Part shown: in pieces, positions 45,690-57,599 of the stretch
Layout: every line of letters begins with the position of its first letter
Numbering within the stretch: position 1 is the stretch's first letter
Assembly: GCA_950097015.1 (NCBI GenBank)
Contig: CATNEN010000007.1
Location: 5,694,001-5,758,000, forward strand
Reading direction: 5' to 3'
Length of the DNA: 64,000 nucleotides
From: Macrostomum hystrix
Taxonomy: Eukaryota > Platyhelminthes > Macrostomidae
Program-made: the position numbers and the translations under genes
Notes under the pieces: model-generated
What the model was told of the DNA's origin: nothing
Database searches by the model: none
What the model saw: the letters and a program-made list of their open reading frames with translations, nothing else

Positions 45690-48600
45690 TCACTTTCCAA
45701 CGCTGATGTTGCCACCGTAAATGGCAAGCAGCAGGATGGCGCCAAAGCCGGTGAAGAGGCCAAGGTTCTGCAGAACGAAGATCTTTGACCTGCCCAGCTT
45801 CTGGGTTTCCGGCTCGTCCATCGAGTTGTTCATCTCCGGCATCTGCAGGATGATGAGACAGATGAGATCAGACAGGTGAGATCAGACAGGTGAGATCAGA
45901 CAGGTGAGATCAGACAGGTGAGATTAGACAGGTGAGATGAGACAGGTGATATCAGACAGGTGATATCAGACAGGTGAGATCATACAGGTGAGATTAGACA
46001 GATGAGATTAGACAGGTGATATCAGACAGGTGAGATCAGACAGGTGAGATTAGACAGGTGAGATGAGACAGGTGATATCAGACAGGTGATATCAGACAGG
46101 TGAGATCATACAGGTGAGATTAGACAGATGAGATTAGACAGGTGATATCAGACAGGTGAGATCAGACAGGTGAGATTAGACAGGTGAGATGAGACAGGTG
46201 ATATCAGACAGGTGATATCAGACAGGTGATATTAGACAGGTGAGATCATACAGGTGAGATTAGACAGGTGAGATCATACAGGTGAGATTAGACAGGTGAG
46301 ATCATACAGGTGAGATCATACAGGTGAGATCATACAGGTGAGATCATACAGGTGAGATTAGACAGGTGAGATTAGACAGGTGAGATTAGACAGGTGAGAT
46401 TAGACAGGTGAGATTAGACAGGTGAGATGGGACAGGTGAGATTAGACAGGTGAGATTAGACAGGTGAGATTAGACAGGTGAGATTAGACAGATGAGATGG
46501 GACAGGTGAGATCATACAGGTGAGATTAGACAGGTGAGATCATACAGGTGAGATCATACAGGTGAGATTAGACATGTGATATTAGACAGATGAGATCGGA
46601 CAGGTGAGATGAGACAGTTGAGATGACTGAGGTGAGACCAGACAGAGGTGAGATCAGACAGAGATGAGATGAGACAGAGGTGAGATGAGACAGAGGTGAG
46701 ATGAGACAGAGGTGAGATGAGACAGTGGTGAGATGAGACAGTGGTGAGATGAGACAGTGGTGAGATGAGACAGGCGAGATCAAGCAGGTGAGATGAGACA
46801 GTTGAGATGAGACAGAGGTGAGATGAGACAGTGGTGAGATGAGACAGAGGTGAGATGAGACAGAGGTGAGATGAGACAGAGGTGAGATGAGACAGAGGTG
46901 AGATGAGACAGAGGTGAGATGAGACAGAGGTGAGATGAGACAGTTGAGATGACTGAGGTGAGACCAGACAGAGGTGAGATGAGACAGAGGTGAGATGAGA
47001 CAGTGGTGAGATGAGACAGGCGAGATCAAGCAGGTGAGATGAGACAGTTGAGATAAGACAGAGGTGAGGTGAGACAGGTAAGATCAGACAGATGAGATGA
47101 GTCAGAGGTAAGATGAGTCAGAGCTGAGATGAGACTGAGGTGAGATGAGACAGGTAAGTAGAGACAGGTGAGATGAGGCAGATGTGACAGCAGACACAGG
47201 TTAAATGAGACATCGGGGGTGGTGAGACACGGAGAGATGAGACATGGGGGTTTCGAGATGTTGGTATCTGCGATCCCAATGAATCCCACAAGGTGTCCCC
47301 CGCAGATGCCCGCACCATGTCCACAAGGCTGATGTAGAGGAACATGCCGCAGGCGATGGCGAATACCCAGACGCTGGCGCCGGACTCTCCCAGCAGGACG
47401 CCAAGGGCGAATCCCAGGTAGCAGGTGCAGGCGGACAGCACGTTGCACAGCAGCGCCATCGGCATCGACATGCCAGCGGAAAGAAGGATGGCGAAGTCGC
47501 CGAGCTCGTGCGGCAGCTCCTCGCAAAAGACGGCGAGGCTGATGCTGATGCCGCTGAGGGTGGAGCGGCTGAAGGCCGCGCCGATGCTCAGGCCGTCGAT
47601 GAAGTTGTGCAGCGCGTCACCCAGGAGGATCATCCAGGCGACTGGTTGGATTTTGGCCAGTTTGGTTGCCATGCTCAGGCGGTTATTGGCAGTTTCACCG
47701 TTGCTGCAGCAGGCGCCGCCATTCTCAGCTGACGTCGTTGAGTCCATCGGCAGGACGGTGGCAGCGCCGTACACCGCTGGCTGAGTCGCGTCAGTGGACG
47801 CATTGCTCTCTTGCTCATCCTCGAGTGGCGCTGGTGAAATTTCGGCAGTCTTTAAGTTGGCGAGCGTGGACGACTCTCTGACGGGCGCCGCAGGCAGAGC
47901 GTGAGAATGGCCGTGACCTACACTGCCGCCCTGAGCGAAGAGGAACAGAATGAGAGTAGGAAGACCACGGGGTATTTCAAATCCCCACATTTTTTTCTGT
48001 AAATCCCAAAATATTCTACCAATCGCAATAAAACTCCAGAACAATTTTCCGCTCTATTCGATGAAACAACTTCAAGAAACACAGAGCATCGGCATCGTCG
48101 GGATATGCAACGATTCTCGTCGTTTCTGGTGGCGAAAACCAGCAATATAGGCATTTATAACCATGTCTGCTATTATTTATGTTCGAGTTATATGGACTAT
48201 ACTGTTAGTTTTTTATCGTTTAACTAATGTAGGAATAATATATGTATAATTTGGAAATATGGTATGTATCCCCCGTAATTGCAACGGGCAAACTATCAAA
48301 AAGTCAAGGGGAACTACTCGTAAAGTACTAAAGAACTAGAAACTAACTACTTGTAGTTTTTATTAGTCTATGGTTGTTGTCTCGAGTTTATCAGCCCGCA
48401 GGGCAGCGGGAAATAAATGATTTATTCACCTAGGGAAATAAATGAAAGCATGCGTTACATAGACACTCGCCCGGGGCAAAAGGGGAATACATCGCTGCTG
48501 CGTGCTTTAATGGTCTTGGTCACGAGTGCGCTACGCTACACTGTGCGCTCACCGTGAGTGCAGCGCGAGTGCAGCGCACGAGTTCTGAACTATGCAGCTG

Positions 48601-51600
48601 CTATGGTCCATGGGAAATTTTAATGTTAGATCAGTCTCAGAGTCTATGCATGCTCTGTAATTTTTCTTACGCAAAATATTGTCTATGGCCTCCGTCTATG
48701 GCAAAGCTTAGCAGAGAAGCTAGCGTACAAGCTCAAAAAATCAATAGCGATTTTTCAAATAAACTGGCATTCGACCGCACACCGTTTTAGAGTCTATGCT
48801 GCTTAAGATTTTTTAAAGCAAAATATTGTCTATAGCAGCTGTGTAGGCAAAGCTTCGCAGAAAAGCTAGCGAACACTTCAATAACTCGCCTCTAGAGCAA
48901 TTTTTCGTAACCAAATTTTTGTGGGAAAAGCTTACAAATGTTTACTGTAGACCTGTTAAATTACTGGGCTATAGGCTAACTGCTCACTCAGAGTGAGCGC
49001 ACAAAGAGTTACCCTTTTTTGGGACACCCGTTTTGTTACATTATAACATTACGAAAGTATGCGTTAGACGCACCTAGCTTAGACGCCAAAGCTTACCATA
49101 GACAGCAGTTAAGTTGCGTTATACGCACGCTGACGAGGAGAGAGGGGAAGAGAGAGAAGAGTGTACAAAAGAAGAATGTAAGAGCTTTACTGACCTGAGT
49201 TTACTCTACTTTACTTCACAGAATTTATCAGTGACATGGAGCCACCAACAAAAGTAAAGCTGATAGACCTGCGGCAATTCCCAAATGAAATGATTTCTGG
49301 AATGACTACGGATCAAATCGAGGATTTCTTGGCTGATTCGGATACACTACCTGAGCCTGCGATTACTAGCGACGATCAGCGATTGCTGGATTCGATTTAC
49401 GAATCACTACCTACTGAGGAGAACGAGATCGAATATCTGGAATTTTTTCCAGGAACTAGAGGACACTGCTGCTTGTAAAAAATGTTACTCGTGCCACGGA
49501 GTATTGGGTAAAGCGGCAAAAATATTTTATGGGCGACCATCCGTCTACAGAATGTGATTTGACGACTGCGACTCCAGTGAAGCTCGACTCCACGCTACGG
49601 TACTTTTACGGTACGCTGCGTCGGAAGGACGGAGAATACTATGCTCCGGCTACTCTAGTGTGCATTCGTGCTGCACTCTACCGCCATTTCATCAAAACCA
49701 GAAAACTGATCATCCTAAATGGCGGCGAATTCCACCAGTCAAATGAAACGCTGAAGTTATTGGGTCGCATCTTCATTGCTAGAGGCGGTAAAGTCCAGCA
49801 CTACCAAGCGATGGAAACCGAGGATTTGCGACGCCTATCGGAATATTTCGATCGGAAGTCCCCGACTGCCTTACAGCATGAGGTGTTCTATAGCATTGTC
49901 TATTAATTTGGCAACCGAGTGCGGCAATGGTTCCGTTCAATAGACGCGGACTCACTTGTGTTCAAGACAGACTCTGATGGATGTGAAGTTGTCACCTTTA
50001 TAACTGGAAAGACTGAGAATGTTGCAGAAACGATTTGTCGCGAATGTCCTGCGAGGACGTCAAGGAAGCTGTAATGAATTCGTTGCTAGATAAGAGTCGT
50101 TGCCCCGTCGAAGCACTCAAGCTTTATCTTACGAAGCGTTGTGAGTCCATCCCTGGTGACAGTTCTGGAAATACCCGAAAGCATGCATTCTGGCTACAAC
50201 CTAAACTGACCGGCTGGAAGAATGGAGCGTGGTACTATCCCAACAAGCCTGAGGGCGTCAACACGCTAGGACAAATGATGGCGATCATTTCAACGAAGGC
50301 GACTTTGACAAAAAAGTATATCAATCACTGCATTCGCTCTACTGTTGTGAAAGAGTTGGCAGATGCCGGCTATAGCGTCTCCGATAGCTGAAAGGTGACT
50401 GGACACAAACAGACGCGGACGTTAGAACGGTATTTGAGATTTGGTTCGCGATGAGATGCGGATATGCGGGGCATGGCCGATAGCCTGGCACGTGCACTGC
50501 ATCGTGGTAGTGACTCGACTCCTATATACCAAGAGCTTGTTGACACAACTGTTGAACTGCCCAAGCAAGATCAACGGGTTGTGATGGTCGATTCATCGAC
50601 TCTGAACACTCTTGGAACAAATGATACTGCCACCGCAACGATGCTAACGAACACTACCGGCAATGGCAGGCCTACAGTGATCTACAACATACCCGGTACA
50701 TTGCACAACTGCAGCGTTTTCAATCCCTAAATCAGATCGAACTACGCATGAGCTGAAAATATTAATAGACTGCATGTTTACTGTTTGAATACTAATATCC
50801 CTGTTGAGTTCGTAATTAAATATATCTGATCCTGTTTCAGTGTGCTTTTATTGCATTAAACGCACGCTACTGACGTTAGATGCACGATGAATTTTTTGGC
50901 CTTGTCAACAGGGTCTTCGACAAGAATCGCTGAATATCTCGACTATGCTGACGTCGAACGGCTCTGAAAGTTAGCTCGTCGTCAAGGGCAGAAAATGTTT
51001 ATCTAAATGATGGACTCTCACTTATGTCGGTCATTCGGTTTGGGATCTATCGTGAAGTAGGCAGTGGGTATTCCAAATGGGGGGAATAGTGTAGTCTCTC
51101 TACTGTTAATGCGACATGCAACTGGACTTCTTATCTGCTAGTCTCAGGAAATGATCCAAGCAGAACTTCGATTCTCTTTACCTTCCAGCGAAGGAGTTCT
51201 TTCAGCAGTCTTTCGACAATGAAGAACAGGTACATGCCGCCAAACACAGTGCAGCTGCGCCACAGGTACCACGGATGCTGCGATAGGAAATCCTCCCAGG
51301 TTGTGTGGTCGTCGTGCTCAGCATGAAACAGGTGGTGATGGTGGTGGTCGTGATCATGGATGAGGGTGGAGTTCTCCTTGTTCACCTCCTCGTGGATGAA
51401 GCCCAGCTGGAGGCACTGAATCGTCAAGGGATTGGCGAAAATTTTGATTCGAAAGAAAAAACAGTAGAATTATTTACTGGCTAGTTTCAAACGCTGAGTT
51501 AGAAGCTACTTCACTGAGTCAAGCTCTCGACTGTGAACTGTGGAAAGCTTTGAAACTCAGAAAGTCAGAAAACTGTCACCCGCCACAGTTGAATCAGGTG

Positions 51601-53561
51601 AACTACTGATATTTGTTATCTCTTCCAACTGAGCGAAGTGCTTTTTTGCTAAACGGCGAAAACAGGCCCCTCCAGCCCCAGGGTTACAGTTTTATCTGTA
51701 AGATAGCGCAGCGGTGCTAAGCATGGCAACTGAATTTTTCAAGCACGCATTGTCAAGAATTCATAAATTGGGTGCAATAGATCAAAGTTTGATTTTGAGA
51801 AAAAGTTTCCAGTGCTCTATAGTCCGTCAGTTTTTTAAAGAATTGACTAGAAATATTTTGCCGACTTAAACAAACGGAATATACGCTCGTAGAACAAAAA
51901 ACACACAGATTATGCAGTCAAAACCAGCATTTATTCAGCCTATGCTCTACACCTTATTTGAGCAGGTGCAAATCACTGCTATGGAAATCGATACTTTCTA
52001 TAAGGCTTATGATTTGCATCAAATCAGCAAGAAGGCATGCACTAACAATCCTCCGATGCTTTAAAGGCCTTTCCTTTGACCCGAAATGAAATCTATGCCG
52101 ATCAGAAAAAGCCAATCAAAGCTGCAGATATGGGGAAAGTACTGCGCTCAGTGCACTCTAGCTACCATGGCCATACTCGCGGCAAGCTGCTTTTTAGACG
52201 GTCGCGCAATAAATGGAACAATTGACACTTGTGCACTTTTACACTGATTAGGCCTAGACTGCTCTCTGCGGTCTCACATTCAATCTCCACTACTACTCAC
52301 ATCAGGCAGCAGGATAAGCAGCGCGGTGGCCACCAGAGATCCCACAGCCAGGGAGACCATGAAGGTCATGAGCAGCTTGTAGACCCGGCGGCCCATGAAG
52401 GGCAGGAAGATAATGCCGAGCAGTGCACACAGGTTGATCAGGGTCACGAACAGCAGGCCGTAGCCCCACACTGCGAGTAGGTGGATTGGGGGATTGGCAG
52501 ATATTTTTTAGCTCAAAGAACTCATGGCTGTGCAAGCCTTGCCTAGAGTCTAGCAAGCAAGCCTAGCATTCCATTCTATTTTACTCTATTTTATTATATT
52601 CTAGTCTATTCTATTCAATTCTATTCTATTCCATTTTAGTCTATTCTATTCTGTCCTATTCTAGTCTATTCTATTGTATTCTATCCTATTCTAGTCTATT
52701 CTATTGTATTCTATTCTATGCTATTCTATACTATTCTATTCCATTCTAGTCTATTCTATTCTATTCTATTCTATTCTATTCTATTCTATTCTATTCTATT
52801 CTATTCTATTCTTTTCTACTCGATTCTACTACTCTACTCTATTATATTCTTTTCTATTCTTTTAGACGTTGATCGACCGGATTGGGACAGGTGGTCATCA
52901 ACTGTTATGTACAATATTAATCTATTATTATTCCATTCTATTCTAAATTCCTAAAGTCAAGAGTAAAAGTGCATGAAGGCTTTGCTTTAAGTGACTCATG
53001 ATGCTCATGCTATCAACGCACATGACTATCTTCAAACAATGAAAAGACACTGAAACGACAAAAGAATAACAAATAGCTAGTTGAAGTCCGTCAAATGAAA
53101 ATGTGAGCAGCTAACAGACACTGGCTTGCTTGCTCACCCTGCACCGCAGTCGGAGCCGAGTGGCCGTGGTCCGGCTCCTCCCCAGTCACAAATCTGGAAG
53201 CCGACTGACGGTAGCAAGCGGGAGTTTGCACGCCTCCCAGCAGGGTTGTCACCAGCTGACTGGCATTGTCCCGGGTCCAGGCCAGGGGCAGCAGGTTCTC
53301 AGGCTGACTGGGGCACTGCGGAGCGAAGTTGCATTCGATGTATGACTCCTGAATGATATCAGATGTGTACAAATACCAGAAGCTCAAAGCGCTTACCTCA
53401 ATCTTCGCTGTGCTCACTCGATCCATCAAGCCCGTGCTCATGCTGATGCCGGCTAGAAAGTCTGTCACATTGCGGCCATAGACAATGCCGTTGCGGCCGT
53501 ACATACGGATGAACCGATCGGCCAGAGATGCGATCGCCAGGCTTCCGCCATCAACCGAGGC
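45690..53561 (-). CDS. slc39a14: ZIP metal-ion transporter, SLC39A8/A14 type (N-terminus missing)
   Basis: LIV-1 subfamily ZIP importer of divalent metals (Zn, Mn, Fe in ZIP8/14). Exons 53561-53397, 53348-53138, 52470-52301, 51415-51182, 47930-47316 and 45842-45690; all phases agree, 515 aa. The first two exons give a Cys-containing ectodomain. The third has [19 protein letters not shown] (TM1) and TM2. The fourth is His-rich (DHDHHHHH) plus TM3. The fifth has HGHSH, TM4 [13 protein letters not shown] and TM5 [11 protein letters not shown], where Glu replaces the first His of HExPHE, the signature of ZIP8/14. The last exon has TM8 ([16 protein letters not shown]). The signal-peptide exon was not found with certainty. 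The intron 53349-53396 is only 48 bp, in frame and stop-free. The intron 47931-51181 carries a Crypton-like relic. Confidence 0.93.
45850..46620 (+). repeat. 14-bp minisatellite in ZIP intron
   Basis: Unit GACAGGTGAGATTA with CATACA, TCAGACA and ATATCA variants, about 55 copies. Confidence 0.9.
46621..47230 (+). repeat. 16-bp minisatellite in ZIP intron (family B)
   Basis: Unit GTGAGATGAGACAGAG with some shorter forms, continuing the 14-bp array. Its exact reverse complement forms the array at 54340-54590. A block from about 46610 to 46780 recurs near 46930-47050. Confidence 0.9.
47931..49235. other. ZIP intron sequence 5' of the Crypton-like relic
   Basis: Unique sequence. It includes a diverged direct duplication (48640-48757 and 48789-48908) and a piece related to the 26155-26229 hairpin at 48508-48536. 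Confidence 0.4.
49236..50729 (+). pseudogene. Decayed Crypton-like tyrosine recombinase (DUF3504/KCTD1-type)
   Basis: Open fragments at 49236-49478, 49529-49906 and 50035-50391, then to 50729, together follow the recombinase domain shared by Crypton elements and vertebrate QRICH1/ZMYM proteins. Seen are [51 protein letters not shown], then [31 protein letters not shown] and the [13 protein letters not shown] catalytic end (R...HxxR...Y). There are frameshifts after 49478 and near 50035, and in-frame stops at 49904 (TAA), 50389 (TGA) and about 50452 (TGA). It is therefore a relic, inserted opposite to the ZIP gene inside its intron. Related GC(G/A)TTA(T/A)ACGCACGCT motifs flank it near 49113 and 50854. 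Confidence 0.8.
50730..51181. other. ZIP intron sequence 3' of the Crypton-like relic
   Basis: Contains the downstream flanking motif near 50854 and otherwise unique sequence. Confidence 0.35.
51416..52300. other. ZIP intron, unique sequence
   Basis: No feature apart from an 18-bp segment at 51700-51717 that is an exact reverse complement of 54752-54769. Confidence 0.35.
52562..52860 (+). repeat. (CTATT)n microsatellite in ZIP intron
   Basis: Imperfect pentanucleotide CTATT for about 300 bp, purest at 52750-52812. Confidence 0.93.
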
Positions 53562-54339
53562 CTGAAAATTTGTTTAAAAAACACGCCATTAGAAAATTTC
53601 TGTCAAAATAGGCAGAAGATCATTTTGGTTTGAGATCGTGATGAAAAAGTATTTTCTATTCAATACTTACCATTCTTTACTTATTTGTGGTTTGAATGTT
53701 ACTAAAACAAGCAACTCTCTTCAACAGTACCACAGTACAGCTGGTAAGGCAAGGGCCGCTTAGCCAAGCTAATGCGTATTATTTTTCAAATTCGCGCCCT
53801 TTTATAAACGCGCTTCAGTGTAGTATAACAAAGTTATTTTTATAACCTATGCACAAGTCGGCTTTGAAATATTACACACAATTTAAATAATTGATTATTA
53901 CAAAGTAGTATAAAATGTTATAAAACTGTATATTTTTATTTACATTTCTAATTTTTAGTTTGCAATTCTTATTATAAAAATACGATCTGCATGTTAATTC
54001 AAAAGATGGTTTTAATTTTTAATAACTTCTTTACCTCCGTTTCTAACATTTCACCCGATTCGCAGCTCCATGAACTTCCAGAAATGACTGGTGTAAAAAC
54101 ACCTTACCAAGCCTTCTCTAGCCAGGGTTAATTAGTTGGAGTCTATAAAATACATATGCGTATTCCTATAATATGATCATGAGACACGATGGGAAACTTG
54201 GTCTAAAATTCCTACATGCAGCTACAAAATGACCGCAGCGACGTAAATGTAGGCTGCAGCTTAACTGAACGACAACAAGATAGTTACTTCGTGCACCTGC
54301 ATTCATCATGTCAACACCAAACGAATAATTCTGAGGAGC
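53562..54339. other. Upstream part of the ZIP gene, AT-rich
   Basis: Presumed intron; the signal-peptide exon of the ZIP protein is not recognised here. Confidence 0.35.
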
Positions 54340-54590
54340 TCATCTCACCTGTCTTATCTCACCTCTGTCTCATCTCACTTCTGTCTCATCTCACCTCTGT
54401 CTCATCTCACCTCTGTCCGATCTTACCTCTGACTGATCTCACCTCTGTCTCATCTCACCTCTGTCTCATCTCACCTCTGTCTCATCTCACCTGTCTGATC
54501 TCACTTCTTGTCTCATCTCACCTCTGTCTCATCTCACTTCTGTCTCATCTCACCTCTGTCTCATCTCACCTCTGTCTGATCCCACCCTTT
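54340..54590 (-). repeat. 16-bp minisatellite, inverted copy of family B
   Basis: Plus strand CTCTGTCTCATCTCAC, exactly the reverse complement of the unit at 46621-47230; about 15 copies. Confidence 0.92.
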
Positions 54591-55199
54591 AAAGGAACAT
54601 TCTGAACTAAATTTTTAGGAATTTTTACCTGAAGTAAATAATCAAACTCAAGCCATCATGATTTAATAAAAATCTTATAAAAGTGCATTTAAAACTGTTA
54701 TCGCCTCCCCGTGCGCAATGCCAAAGTTGACCGCGTGCCGTGACGCACCGGGCACCGCTGCGCTATCTTGAAGATAACAGCGCTCTCGTATTTCCATTCG
54801 CACCTTTGATCTGTCCCACTCAGCATTGCGCTGCGAGTCCAAGTTGTGCTGGCACCGCTGAGCTAACTTTGAGATAACGCAAATGCTGCAGCATGGGCCA
54901 TCCCATAGAGGTTGCGCAGGATTAGACGCATTTGGACAGCATTTTATGACATTTTTGTTTTGAAAGATAAGACGCACACAGCAAAGCAAAATGGCACAAT
55001 TATGAAATCTGTTGCTTGGTTGCCATGACAACAAAAAATGCACTGTGTTTACTTCTGTGTTTATCGCCTTCAGCTAGCGTTAGCAATTCAGTAGATTATT
55101 TATTTTTTTAACATTTATTTTTTCGGTATTCCGAAATCGTGTTAGTAACTTTCTACTTTCTACAACTAATATTCTTCTAAATACATGAAACTGACTTTT
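54591..55199. other. Unique sequence with short repeated motif
   Basis: GGCACCGCTGCGCTATCTTG at 54751 and a diverged form (GGCACCGCTGAGCTAAC) near 54849. A minus-strand frame (54675-55043) has no recognisable domain and is not called. Confidence 0.35.
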
Positions 55200-56990
55200 G
55201 TTCTTGAGAGTGACTTTCTATTCATGAGAGTGACTTTCTATTCATGAGAGTGACTTTCTATTCATGAGAGTGACTTTTAGCTCATGAGAGTGACTTTCTA
55301 TTCATGAGAGTGACTTTCTATTCATGAGAGTGACTTTTAGCTCATGAGAGTGACTTTTAGCTCATGAGAGTGACTTTTAGTTCATGAGAGTGACTTTCTA
55401 CTCATAAGAGGGACTTTCTATTCATTAGAGTGACTTTCTATTCATAAGAGTGAATTTCTATTCATAAGAGTGACTTTCTATTCATAAGAGTGAATTTCTA
55501 TTCATAAGAGTGACTTTCTGTTCATGAGAGTGACTTTCTATTCATAAGAGTGACTTTCTACTCATAAGAGTGACTTTCTATTCATTAGAGTGACTTTCTA
55601 TTCATAAGAGTGAATTTCTATTCATAAGAGTGAATTTCTATTCATGAGAGGGACTTTCTATTCATGAGAGTGACTTTCTATTTATAAGAGTGACTTTCTA
55701 TTCATAAGAGTGACTTTCTATTCATGAGAGTGACTTTTAGCTCATGAGAGTGACTTTTAGTTCATGAGAGTGACTTTTAGCTCATGAGAGTGACTTTTAG
55801 CTCATGAGAGCGACTTTTAGTTCATGAGAGTGACTTTTAGTTCATGAGAGTGACTTTCTGTTCATGAGAGTGACTTTCTGTTCATAATAGTGACTTTCTG
55901 TTCATGAGAGTGACTTTCTGTTCATAATAGTGACTTTCTGTTCATGAGAGCGACTTTTAGTTCATGAGAGTGACTTTCAGTTCATGAGAGTGACTTTTAG
56001 TTCATGAGAGTGCCTTTCAGCTCAAGAGAGTGACTTTTAGCTCATGAGAGTGACTTTCTATTCACGAGAGTGACTCTCTATTCATAAGAGTGACTTTCTA
56101 TTCATGAGAGTGACTTTCTATTCACGAGAGCGACTTTCTGTTCATGAGAGCGACTTTAAGTTCATGAGAGTGACTTTCAATTCATGAGAGTGACTTTTAG
56201 TTCATGAGAGTGACTTTCTTTTCATGAGAGCGACTTTTAGTTCATGAGAGTGACTTTTAGTTCATGAGAGTGACTTTTAGTTCATGAGAGTGACTTTTAG
56301 TTCATGAGAGTGACTTTCTATTCATGAGAGTGACTTTCTATTCACGAGAGAGACTTTCTATTCATAAGAGTGACTTTCTATTCATAAGAGTGACTTTCTA
56401 TTCACGAGAGCGACTTTCTGTTCATGAGAGCGACTTTTAGTTCATGAGAGTGACTTTCAATTCATGAGAGTGACTTTTAGTTCATGAGAGTGACTTTCTT
56501 TTCATGAGAGCGACTTTTAGTTCATGAGAGTGACTTTTAGTTCATGAGAGTGACTTTTAGTTCATGAGAGTGACTTTTAGTTCATGAGAGTGACTTTTAG
56601 CTCATGAGAGTGACTTTTAGCTCATGAGAGTGACTTTTAGTTCATGAGAGTGACTTTTAGTTCATGAGAGTGATCTTTTGTCCATGAGAGTGACTTTCAG
56701 CTCAAGAGAATGACTTTTAGCTCATGAGAGTGACTTTCAATTCATGAGAGTGACTTTCTACTCATAAGAGTGACTTTCTATTCATTAGAGTGACTTTCTA
56801 TTCATAAGAGTGAATTTCTATTCACGAGAGCGACTTTTAGTTCATGAGAGTGACTTTCTACTCATAAGAGTGACTTTCTATTCATTAGAGTGACTTTCTA
56901 TTCATAAGAGTGAATTTCTATTCACGAGAGCGACTTTTAGTTCATGAGAGTGACTTTCAATTCATGAGAGTGACTTTTAGTTCATGACAT
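55200..56990 (+). repeat. 20-bp minisatellite, about 90 copies in strict phase
   Basis: Unit TGAGAGTGACTTTCTATTCA with TTTAG/TTCTG and TTCATAAGAG variants. The period stays exactly 20 bp from about 55260 to 56980 with no net insertion or deletion despite many substitutions. Confidence 0.96.
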
Positions 56991-57032
56991 TGACTTAAAT
57001 GCAAAGCTTCAATAACTAAAACCAATAGGTCT

Positions 57033-57350
57033 CCACGAGGAGGTTGTAGCTTAGTGGACATGGCGTCGGACTCACAACTTGAAGGTTGGGGGTTCGATTC
57101 CCGACTCCACTGGAACAATTTGTGTGCCCTTTAGCAGGAAACTTAATTCTGCATTGCTTCAGTTCACCCATCTGTTAAATGGGTACCAGCATCAGCTGGG
57201 GTAATTGAGGGTGGGTGTGGCGTCCCCCCAGTCTATGGACTGAACAGCCGTACGCGGCCTTCAAATGCGCTGCTCAATAGCTGCGGCTGTGCTGTCGGCT
57301 GCACATCTGGCCCTAATGGGGCAGGTATAATCAATTAATTATTCAATAGC
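57033..57350 (+). mobile_element. tRNA-derived SINE, most complete copy
   Basis: Head GAGGTTGTAGCTTAGTGG includes an A-box (TAGCTTAGTGG), and GGGTTCGATTCCC is a B-box, together an internal Pol III promoter. The body has GCATTGCTTCAGTTCACCCA then TCTGTTAAATGGGTACC; the 3' part has CGGCCTTCAAATGCG and GGCTGCACATCTGG, ending in AATCAATTAATT. Related copies lie at 20453-20700 and 3020-3213. Confidence 0.88.
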
Positions 57351-57599
57351 GCAATAAGTGACATTTTTATTTTTTAGCTTGAGTTTGCCCTGACAACACA
57401 AGCTCCCTTTCCACAATGCGGCTGCATGAGGTAAAGGTAATATATTATTGTTCTCACACGCGCTGGTTGCAGGCCAATACATCAAGTCATGATTTATCCT
57501 ACTGCAGTTTCTCCCGGGTTGACTATTACAAAGCTAAACATGCCGTCTCAACTTGTTCAGAGGAAAGTTAAAAGTGTACAGTGCGTTCAAAGTTTTGAA

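Noticed and set aside
54675-55043. 122-aa minus-strand frame
   Set aside because: No recognisable domain, contains the short repeated GGCACCGCTG motif, and has no supporting splice or start context.
57033-57110. Functional tRNA gene
   Set aside because: Same reason: it is the head of the SINE and continues into the family body.
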